Source of the DNA: Nymphaea colorata | Lineage: Eukaryota > Streptophyta > Magnoliopsida > Nymphaeales > Nymphaeaceae | Length of the DNA: 39,919 bases | Reading direction: 5' to 3' | Assembly: GCF_008831285.2 (NCBI RefSeq) | Contig: NW_022204970.1 | Coordinates: forward strand, 1 to 39,919 | In this document: positions 1 to 8,195 of the stretch, piece after piece | Position numbering within the stretch: the first letter of the stretch is position 1 | Layout: each line of letters opens with the position of its first letter | Notes under the pieces: model-generated | What the model saw: the letters and a program-made list of their open reading frames with translations, nothing else | What the model was told of the DNA's origin: nothing | Database searches by the model: none | Program-made: the position numbers and the translations under genes

Positions 1-471
1 TCAAATATTTAATGTCAAATACATTTTGCCAGTGAAACATAATTTCAAAAATTCTTATAATTTCTAAAAATTTGTTAATTACTTGGAAGGAAGCATTAAA
101 ATTCGTTTTTTTTATCGTTAAAATGACAATAACTAAAATATAAACTTTCACGTTTCTTGCTAACTATGCCATAAGAATTGTGATGTCGTTAACTATGCGG
201 AAAGTATTAGAAAGTTACTAGCTTTTTATCGCATGTAACAAAGGATGATTGATTAAAATTAATACTAACCAAAAATGCAACTTTACTTTTACAAGTGAAT
301 TATTTGAAACCATGTTTAAATGCCTAGCTAATTGGTGTATTCAACAATGCGCTGATTACAGTGTGTTTACTTTTCAATTTACGGGATCAGTTTTCTTGTT
401 CTTCATTTAGATAAATTTCACATTTAGCATACAATATGTCTTATTGGATTGCATTTGTTTGAATTGCTCAG

Positions 472-840
472 GCTACAAGGAATCCTTTGTGTTCAAGTGC
501 CAACCAGTTCAATGTCACACAATTTTGTGGACCCCGTCCTGATGACAATGTGGACTCTTTTGGAGGCACTTCTAACTCCACAAATGTTTCTCGAGTCCAG
601 GCATGTCCAACTCAAAATTTCTATGAATATGTTCTGTCATCACTTGTTCCATGTTTCTGTGCTGCTCCTATTAAACTTGGATATCGTTTAAAAAGCCCTA
701 GCATCTCTATGCTTCTGCCATACGTTTCATGCTTTTATATTTGCTCATGTTTGGCCTTGATTTGGATCTTGATGTCATGCTGGCATCAATTGCTGGTATA
801 GTTGTAGTTTCTTCTCTCATTGAAGAAAGCATACTAAAGA
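472..840 (+). pseudogene. Decayed exon of an LRR receptor-like kinase (At1g06840 type), copy 1
   Basis: Starting after a plausible splice acceptor (TTGCTCAG, ending at 471), the frame reads ATRNPLCSSANQ, then QFCGPRP, then VPCFCAAPIKLGYRLKSPS. The segment CFCAAP-x3-GYRLKSPS is diagnostic for the extracellular region between the leucine-rich repeats and the membrane in plant LRR-VIII receptor kinases such as At1g06840. Near 722 the reading frame breaks: the family's continuation (F-x2-YL-x2-GL-x-L-x-L) is found in the +1 frame as MLLYLLMFGLDLDLDV. I find no LRR, transmembrane or kinase exon around it, so this is an isolated, frameshifted fragment that cannot make a receptor. The same break is present in copy 2, so it predates the duplication. 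The right limit is approximate. Confidence 0.72.
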
Positions 841-1478
841 GTATAGTAAAATTAACAAAAAACATCTGTGTAAGTACCCTTGTTTTTGTTCATGTGTAAT
901 TGGTTTCTAGTGTTCAGGACTTAAAGCTACATAATTAGTTTGACTTGGAGATGTTTCCTTCTTCCCTTTTTCAATGCTAAAAAATGAGTTGATTGTAGAA
1001 GCATTAGCTTTGGTTATTCACATGTAAGCTGATTAGTGGGTCAATGTCTAATTTGATTTAAGTTCATACTGGTCGTAAACAACAACGTTATGATGCTTGG
1101 GGTTGTTTACGCATTGGATTTTTGTATAATAAAATGAGACCTTAGCTGACGATGCCTCTTTTTTACGTACTAAAGTTTTATCCTTCTTTTTGAATTTTTA
1201 GTGTTTTTGATAGAAGAACCTAACCCAAACCATTGTGAAACTTTTAATCAGTTGAATACCCAACTTTTCTGGGAACTCCTCACCCTTAAACCAATCTTTT
1301 GTATAGAAGACCCTACTTTTATGGGAGATTTGGTGAAATTCGTTCTTTTAACCAGCCAAGTTTTACATTCACCCATCTATTTAGGGAGTACAGTTCCTTT
1401 CTCCTGGTGATATACCATTTGATGTCAAGAACTTTTGTAAAAGAGGAACTTTTCAGTTTTGCTTAAAAACATTTTTAA

Positions 1479-2283
1479 AGTGTTTCTCACACAATGATGT
1501 GCGTTGCTTTATTCTTAGTACCTTTCCAAGTGGAAGGTGGAAATTTCAAATTCTTGTTGTCCATCAATGGAAGAGGAAAATCGAAAAAATCCTGGATATG
1601 AGCAGTGAAGAAAAATCTTATGAAGTGAGAAAGTCAAGACTAGGAAATGCTATTGACTCTGGCGATTAAGCATTTGCAAGGATTTAGCAGGAAAATATAT
1701 TGAGGGAGAAGCCAAAATGCTCTATAAGATCTTGGCAGGTAGTAAAATGAGAGTTGAGAGATGGGCTCGGAGCTTGTGTAGTCGTTCCTCTGAGTTAGTA
1801 ATCGAGAGTACCGGGTAGGCATAAAGGTGATTTATGTCTATTTCGCGAAGATAATGATTTATGAACTTTTGACTCGTTGAAAACCCGTAAGGTGAAGCGG
1901 GTTGGACACGTGACAAAGCTACACATAACTACCAAAGTGGTGGAGCTTCGTAGTAGCCTTTGGGGTGGTGAGGTATTCCTCAAAGGTGAAGGTCGGCCCA
2001 AAAAAAAAAAAAAGAAAAGCACAAGAAAAAAATTGAAAGGCAAAAAGCTGAATGCAAAAGAAAAAAAATGAAGAAAAAACAAGAAAAAAGCAAAAGGTGC
2101 CTGCCAAGAGATGAAAGACATGAAGGCTGAACTCGCAAGAATTGAATGCGACAATCTTTCGTGGATGTACGATTTTGGGGTCAATATCTGCTCCTTGTTT
2201 TGATTATCTAGGATGTCGAGGATGGTTCCTTTCTGTTCATATTCTGGAAATTGAAGGACATTCCTTTTAAGATTCGACAACAT
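1479..2283. other. Non-coding stretch of the duplicated block, with an A-rich tract
   Basis: No recognisable gene. The longest open frames here, including one of 162 codons on the minus strand, run through the A-rich tract at about 2000-2095 and give low-complexity Phe/Leu-rich or Lys-rich translations. They change length between the two block copies because of one-base indels. I treat them as composition artefacts. The equivalent stretch in copy 2 is about 14350-15165. Confidence 0.6.
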
Positions 2284-3074
2284 TGATGCGAAATAAAACC
2301 AAATGCTTGTATGGTACTAACGGTACATGAAGGTTATATTATTTTCACAACACGAGCACTCAAGTTTATGAGTTGAATTGATTATTTTTGAACTATTTCA
2401 AATTCAATGTAAAAACTTGACGTCTCTTGTATGTTCCAGGATTCCTAGGCATAGCAATAACTAACCAATCCCCTTTAGTCTTGAAAATGTTTGACCATTT
2501 CGTTACCAAATTGTTAGTCCTTCTGTGAAATAGATGAAACCCCTCAAACCTACTTCAACCATGCTGAGCATGATGAATTATCCATCATTTCCTTTTGTCT
2601 TTGGTGGGACAAGTGATTAAGCTGACTCTAGGTGATATTTTTCAAAAGTTCTATCGAAGTTGCATAGTGGTATATGTCCACCTAATCTTGTTTTTGTGAG
2701 TTGTATAAATTTCATTGTTTGATCTTTATCCTTGTTTCATTCTAGCTGCTGTTAAAATCTTTTATATAGTTATAGCTCTTTAATAAAAGGATCAGTTGAG
2801 GCATTCAGTCCTTTGGTTTGTGCCCCCTCCCTCTTTCCCCACCTTACTAATTTCTCGCTCCACCCATGTTCGTATCCATGCATTTTTATGTCATCAATCT
2901 AGGGCTTGAATTTTTTTATTCCTCTAGCTTGGGTGGTCCTTTTATTTTAATTTACATGTGACTGGACATGATCCTGAATTGTCTTTTGGTTGTCTTTTAT
3001 TTCCAAGAGGCCTCTACATGGTGGAGGCTTGATTTCTCATTTTGGATTTGAGACTGACTACATAAATTTTATAT

Positions 3075-3207
3075 GAGGTAAATGGTTCCAGCTTGGTGTG
3101 TTTAGACAATGCAGCTACATCTCAAAAGCCATATGCTGTTTTGGAAGTTCTTCGTGATTATGTGAGGGCTACAGCTCAAATGGTCACCACAATATTCATT
3201 ACTTAAG
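3075..3207 (+). pseudogene. NFS2: Decayed exon of plastid cysteine desulfurase NFS2 (CpNifS/SufS type), copy 1
   Basis: The frame from 3075 reads EVNGSSLVCLDNAATSQKP, continuing YAVLEVLRDY. This matches the start of the mature NFS2/SufS enzyme, where [EVNGSKLVYLDNAATSQKP] is the conserved N-terminal segment. NFS2 is the pyridoxal-phosphate enzyme that takes sulfur from cysteine for plastid Fe-S cluster assembly. After DY one base is missing: the next conserved segment (YNSNVHRGIHYLS in the family) appears in the shifted frame as YSSNGHHNIHYL. The exon closes with a good donor, AAG followed by GTATCC at 3208. Without the shift the frame hits TAA at about 3206. The exons carrying the PLP-binding lysine and the catalytic cysteine are absent from the window. 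The gene symbol names the parent family; this fragment is not functional. Confidence 0.78.
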
Positions 3208-3240
3208 GTATCCCAACATAACGCCCCATACCTACCCTTA

Positions 3241-3270
3241 CTCTCTCTATCTCTCTCTCTCTCTCCCTCC
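3241..3270. repeat. CT microsatellite and pyrimidine tract, copy 1
   Basis: A run of CTCTCTCTATCT(CT)n followed by CCCTCCC, 33 bases downstream of the NFS2 exon end. The same tract is at 16119-16148 in copy 2. With the CACAG at about 3310 it looks like an intron 3' end, but the sequence that follows did not match an NFS2 exon. Confidence 0.85.
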
Positions 3271-3409
3271 CTTGTCTTGATTGCTTGCTCACTCACATGC
3301 ATGTTCACAGTTGGACACCCACAATGATGCACTCTTCCTGTTTGCAAAGGAAGCAAGAAAAAGAAAATTCCTTGTTCTAAAATTCTATGTTTCTGTATAT
3401 CAAGGAAGG

Positions 3410-3571
3410 AAAAAAATAAGGGTAGTTCATTGGGTGCATGGTAAATCATTTGATTTAATCTTTTTTCAATAGTTTATATTTGGCGTATTAAAAAAATAAG
3501 GGTAGTTCATTGGGTGCATGGTAAATCATTTGATTTAATCTTTTTTCAATAGTTTTATTATTTGGCGTATT
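3410..3571. repeat. Two-copy tandem repeat of about 80 bp inside the block
   Basis: The segment beginning AAAAAAATAAGGGTAGTTC and ending TTTGGCGTATT occurs twice in direct succession. Copy 2 of the block has the same arrangement at about 16288-16451. Block copy 1 lacks a few bases (TTAT) in the first repeat compared with the second. The tandem event therefore predates the block duplication. Confidence 0.9.
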
Positions 3572-4025
3572 GTGCGGTAAGTATTTGAAAAGACTCTCAT
3601 TTTTCATTGTTTCTAGCAGCAGCAGTCCGACCCATATAAGTGCCTAATGTCCTATACACTCATCAATGTTAATAATTTTCTATAATTAATATGTTACAAG
3701 TGAAATCATTGGCTAATACTATTGAGCCTATCTTGTCTATGTCAAGTGTAGTGGGCTATGTCAAGAATATAATCAGGGTTTCTATCAGATCTCAACAACC
3801 TAACTATGCCTTTTATAATCAGGCTGGTAAAACATCTATATAAGCATATTGTGTCATTATTTAGTGAAGTTTTGCATATATTGACAGACAACCATTGATT
3901 GCAGCATGAACATAAACCATGAGAAGAGAATTCGTTTTGTTGATACTCTAGCCATCTAGAATCTGCAATACAACATCAGATTGGGCAGACCTACACGCAA
4001 GGGTGCGGTTAGTAGATCCCTCTTT

Positions 4026-5900
4026 GAACCCAGTATGATTTTGCATGCCCTACAATGCTAGCTCTACTGTCAATTTTCAGGTTTTTTCAAAATGATTGTT
4101 AGTGTGACTGCCTGTATTCATGCATGTATTTGTAGTTCTCACAAAGCTCTTAGATTTTTCTATTGTTTTCAGTTATATTCAGATGCATTTTATGTGTATT
4201 ATGGACAAATTTGTGACCCTCAAACTGAAGCAGCTTTGCGCTTTTTAAGTTCATTCATATAGTTCAACATCGTGGGCAGTAGACTATTGCTACTCATTTT
4301 CTTTTTTTCATGTACTTAACACAACGCTCTGTTCAATGCTCAAGTTGTTGATCAGTTGTGACTTTGGAGGGTTATGGATTAGCCCCATTTATTACTTTCT
4401 TGTTTTGTTTATCTATCATTGTTCACACATAAAGTTACCATTGTTTAGTGGGCAAAGGCAAATGGGAAAGTGGACCTCATGCACTCGATGTATTTCAGGC
4501 TTTATAGGGATATGAATTTAGATTGTGGATTTGGATGTGAATATTTGATCATGTAGGAAAACAAGAACAATTCAGATGCCCTTCTTATAAAGCTATTTGT
4601 CAGTTACCCTTATAATAGTCTTGTTGAGGTCTATGATCGTCCGCCAGCCACATAGAGGTGCAATTTCACTTGATGTTATTAAAACTTTTGAAGGTTGAAT
4701 GTTAAGCTTGACCTCATCTAAATGAACACAGAACATCCATGGTGTACCAGAGTCTATTGTTGTCAAAGATTTTCTAGAGATTCTAAGTTATTTAAAGGTT
4801 CCAAGGAGTGTGTCACATAGAAAGAAAACTTGCTCGTTTCAATGAGTCTCAAAGTGTTGAGAATTATTTAACCTGTCATTTCTGCTTTTTCTTATGGAAA
4901 ATGCATTTTGTAGGTAGCGTAGGCAGCATTTACTTGTTATTTTTATGTCTATGCATTTCATGTCCATGGAGAGAAAAATTTTAGTAGTTTTAACTTTTTC
5001 TTATTTCCATGTGTTTTTTGTTTTTAAAATTTTTAGGTGAATTCTTAATGTTTAAAAATTAAATTATCTATTTTTACATTACGTATGTAACCTTGAATCC
5101 TACCAATATGGATCACATCATGCATCTTTACACCATTGTATGCGTGTCTTCATTATGAACCACGTTTAGTTGATTGCTGTCAAACCACAGTTCCATCAAC
5201 TATCATGAACTAGAATCCGGTCTGTTCAGTCGTATTTCTTTTTAACTTTTTCAATTCATGATCTATGTTTATAATAGTGTTTTTTTTTTTGTATATTGAA
5301 TTGTCAGGTCAGGGGAAGGTAAATTACGTATGCATTTATCCATTTAATTTTTCTAGATGATGGATAGAGTTTGGTGAACTTTTATGTTGCATTTCTTGTA
5401 CCATAGTTGCCTTGTGACGGAGTTGGAAGAATACATGACTTGACAGTTTACCATTGATCTAACTTAGTCTCATGGACTGATCACAATTCTTGAATATTGT
5501 TGTTTGCAATAAGGTTCTGACTTTGTTAACAAAATAGGCTATCGTAAACCAATTATGTCCGTCAATTGCGAGACAAAAATTATGTTCGATGCCTTGATCG
5601 TACGGCAAGAGAGATTTAGATTATAATCTTGGATTTGATGTGTTTCATGTATTCAAACCCACACTTGAACCTCAGAGCCGATAAATTTGCAATCCAATTA
5701 GGCTTAATCCAATTAGGCGTAGAAGTTGAATCTTATTCCTGTCAGATTTGACTTCAATTTCGCGGGTGTGGATTTAAATCTGATTCTTATTGAGGAAAAT
5801 CTGACTTGAAAGGCGAAGATTTGCCTCCTGCCTCCTATCATATAGGAGAACTTCTACTGGAAAATTAATTAAGGGACAAGTATGAAATTAACTCTCAGGA
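4026..5900. other. Unique, gene-poor region
   Basis: No open frame of note and no recognisable gene beyond the faint integrase-like remnant at 4738-4860. Base composition is AT-rich with no strong tandem structure. At 5690-5715 the segment AATCCAATTAGGC is repeated twice in tandem. This region is not represented after the second block copy. Confidence 0.6.
4738..4860 (+). mobile_element. Possible Ty3/gypsy integrase remnant
   Basis: The frame from 4738 reads HGVPESIVVKDFLEILSYLK. Plant Ty3/gypsy integrases carry HGVPxSIVSDRD-x-RFLSxFW at the corresponding place, so the first eight residues fit exactly and the next dozen roughly. The D-x-D/R part of the catalytic core is degraded (VKDF instead of SDRD), and the expected CHPQTDGQTE follow-up is not readable. 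Upstream and downstream I find no reverse transcriptase, RNase H or LTR. Eight matching residues can occur by chance, so confidence is low. Confidence 0.33.
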
Positions 5901-6097
5901 TCAAGAATTAGAAAACGTGGCCGTGTCTGGTTTGCTCCAAGTTCCAAAATTTGCAAATCTGGAGGGTAAACTGAAAGTCTGAAACCACGGTTTTACTGGT
6001 AGGTTTTCGAGGGTTGCGTCTTGGATTAGCCAATAGCCATTCCAGCCCCGGCCAGGTACCGGTAATTCGAGCACTTCGTCGTCAATTAATGCAATGC

Positions 6098-6149
6098 GGT
6101 TTGGACACGGCAACCCTTGACGTGGTTTGGACACGGCAACCATTGACGC
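6098..6149. repeat. 26-bp direct repeat (two copies) upstream of the Mur-ligase-like exon
   Basis: GGTTTGGACACGGCAACC is followed by CTTGACGT in the first copy and ATTGACGC in the second. A third, partial echo (GGTTGGCACGCGG) follows. The copies lie about 400 bases before the candidate start codon at 6556, in a stretch clearly richer in GC than its surroundings. That would fit a promoter or 5' untranslated region, but no TATA box or start site can be assigned. Confidence 0.7.
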
Positions 6150-6555
6150 GGTTGGCACGCGGTCCCTTGTTTTTTAAACTTTTCCCCCTGTCTTTTTTTT
6201 CTCTCTCTCGATCGTCTCGACTGAAAAGGGCAAGAACGCCGTCTGTTCATCGCTTTTTAAAATTTTTCCATCGTCTTAGTCTCTCCCATCTTTTTTTCAT
6301 CTAAGCGAGGTTGGTAGGTTCGACCATAAGCGAAGGGCCGTGACGTGGTGATGACAAGAAGAACACTGTGGATCTCCGTAAAGAAAGCAAGGCCGGATTA
6401 CTAGTGAGAGTGGAGATCTTAGATCTTCATGACTGCGAGATCTGCCCATGCCCATGCGATGCGAAGAAGCAGCAGTAAGCGGATCCAAATTTCTTGGTCT
6501 GAAAGTGTCCGCGACACCACGCTTCATCCTCTCCTTCCCACTTTCTTCTTGATTT

Positions 6556-6739
6556 ATGGCGGTTTCTTCCTTCATGGCACCTAAAAGGGAAAAGCCCTCT
6601 GCGTCGTCGATTACCCGGAAAGAAATGTCACCTTTGAATGCTTCTGTTGCAGCAAGCGATGAGAAGATGGAGTGGAGTCATTTCATCGGTGTGGGCGGCA
6701 AAGGCCTGTCCGCTATCTCGATTCTCACTCCCGGGCAAG
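6556..6739 (+). pseudogene. Candidate first exon of a MurC-like Mur ligase, probably broken
   Basis: From ATG 6556 the frame gives a Ser/Lys-rich N-terminus of about 38 residues (MAVSSFMAPKREKPSASS...), compatible with an organelle transit peptide. It is followed by EWSHFIGVGGKGLSAISIL. W-x-HF(V/I)G(V/I)GG-x-GLSAL is the N-terminal nucleotide-binding glycine loop of UDP-N-acetylmuramate-L-alanine ligase (MurC) and of the MurC-like nuclear genes annotated in plants, whose role is not settled. The family continues -KQG-, and here PGQ is followed by a split G codon: CAA G, then ATACGC where a donor would read GTACGC. With AT in place of GT the intron would not be spliced normally, and translation would stop at 6769-6771 after 71 codons. 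No later Mur exon was found up to 8 kb. It could be a truncated copy or, less likely, a live first exon with a non-canonical donor. Confidence 0.5.
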
Positions 6740-6795
6740 ATACGCTTCCTCCCTGCTCTTGTTTGCTCTAATTCTTAGGTTGTTGATACATCCAT

Positions 6796-6818
6796 GTCTG
6801 TCTCTCTCTCTCTCTTTA
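6796..6818. repeat. Short CT microsatellite
   Basis: TGTCTG followed by an uninterrupted (TC)n run, just after the Mur-ligase-like exon. Confidence 0.8.
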
Positions 6819-7007
6819 AGGGCGTCCCTTAACTTCCTCCTTTGGCCGGCAGCCATCGCCGGTGTGTGATGGGTGTTGGCAGTCCTCTCCGCCCTTCAGT
6901 TGTGTTCATGTGTGGTTTCCTATTGGGGTTCCTCTATAGTCGGTCAGGTTTATCATTGCAGGCTGGGGTCTTTCATTTCGGCTCTGTGCTAGGAGTTTTG
7001 TTTGGGT

Positions 7008-7095
7008 TTCTTCCGTTGAAGTTGTTGCTGGTTTCTGACATTTGGTTGGGCTTCTTCCGTTGAAGTTGTTGCTGGTTTCTGACATTTGGTTCGCC
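7008..7095. repeat. 44-bp tandem duplication
   Basis: TTCTTCCGTTGAAGTTGTTG starts at 7008 and again at 7052, each copy running on through CTGACATTTGGTT. The copies are identical apart from the last few bases, so the event is recent. Open frames through here are not recognisable proteins. Confidence 0.95.
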
Positions 7096-7430
7096 ATTGG
7101 GTCGGATGCTTTGGTCACCACTTGGATCGCCGCTTTCTAGTACGCCGCTTGGGTCCCTGCTGGTTCTGTTGTGGGTCGCCGCTTAGGTCGTTGTTGTCGG
7201 TCTGACCGCCTTGTGTCATCCCTTAGGTTGCTGTTGGGTCTGCCGCTTGCGTCACTCTTGACGTCTACCTTTTGGTTCACCGCTGTCGGTTGGGCATGCC
7301 GTTTAGTTGATGTTGCTACTGAGTCGCCACTACCGCTTCTGTTTGCTGCTAGGTCGCATTTATCGTCTTTGGGTTTGTTGCTGGGTCATTACTGTGACTA
7401 TTGTTGTGCATTCATCGCATTATGCAGCTG
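7096..7430. repeat. Degenerate GGTCGCCGCTT-like short repeats
   Basis: Variants of GGGTCGCCGCTT and TTGCTGGGTCG recur roughly every 15-40 bases (for example near 7126, 7144, 7177, 7230, 7322, 7352). The stretch is GC-richer than its surroundings and looks like an old minisatellite. It has open frames in two phases, but neither gives a recognisable protein; the Leu/Ser/Arg-rich translations follow from the repeat composition. Confidence 0.45.
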
Positions 7431-8195
7431 TTCAAATTCCAACCAGCCATCCGGGGAGATTGGGCGTTTTTGTCAGGTATTGCAATTGGGTCTCTTCTGA
7501 TAATGATTTGTTTACTGGGTTCACGTTTCCTTCTTCAATGACAATGCTTTTTCATGGATGGGGAAGGTGGGCACTCAAGCTGTCGGGCGTTCTCCAACAT
7601 GCCTGATACTTATGATTTACTGGTTCATTTTTGTTTGGTTTGTTGGTGGTCTCACTGCATTATATTTGTATGTTACTAGTGCCAACCAGGTCACTGTTTT
7701 CTTTTAATCCTAAAGTGATAAGTTTTATCTGCTGCATGTAGTTTCCTTTCCATACGATTATATGCTGTATTTCTGTTTGTGGTTTGAATCCATCCTTGTA
7801 TTGTTTTCTCGTTTAGAATATCAGATGCATTTGACTTCAACTTACAATCACAGAGTAATATAATGCTTCCTTTGTGACTCCGGACATAGATGTAGGTGTC
7901 ATTGTCTGCTGGACATGTATATTTCATGTTTAATAAGTCTTGTATAAAGCATACATTTGGGTGGAGAAGTTATGCAGAAAATTAGTAAAACTTGTTTCAA
8001 CATTGTAGATTGGGTTAGATTTGACCTCTGTTCTAGATCATAAATCCAAATCTGAAATCCAACATCGCAGACCGGATCAGATTAGACAACTGATCCAAAT
8101 CTTAGGACGAAATCCCAAATCCAATTTTGTGAACGGAATCAGATTAGAGCTCTCGTCTATTTCTTCGATCCAAACACAGTCAAGATACACAATAA
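7431..8195. other. Gene-poor spacer
   Basis: No recognisable coding sequence, RNA gene or clear repeat. From about 8000 the text changes to short phrases such as GATCCAAATCTGAAATCCAAC that belong to the array that follows. Confidence 0.5.

Larger units (their letters stand above)
1..4025. repeat. Large duplicated block, copy 1 (about 4 kb)
   Basis: This block matches 12866-16925 almost base for base. The offset is 12865 at the left and 12900 at the right, the drift coming from one 20-bp indel (present at about 16682 in copy 2, absent near 3800) and many one-base indels. The match begins at the first base of the window, so the duplication may extend further left. It ends at 4025, after which copy 1 continues into unrelated sequence. 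The block carries a decayed LRR receptor kinase exon (472-840), a decayed NFS2 exon (3075-3207), a CT microsatellite and a local tandem repeat. Its first ~200 bases resemble the AT-rich array seen elsewhere in the window. Apart from the two exons I see no coding sequence in it. Confidence 0.95.

Noticed and set aside
1795-2283. 162-codon open frame on the minus strand
   Set aside because: Runs through a poly-A tract, gives Phe-rich low-complexity protein, and is shortened in the other block copy (14791-15057) by one-base indels.
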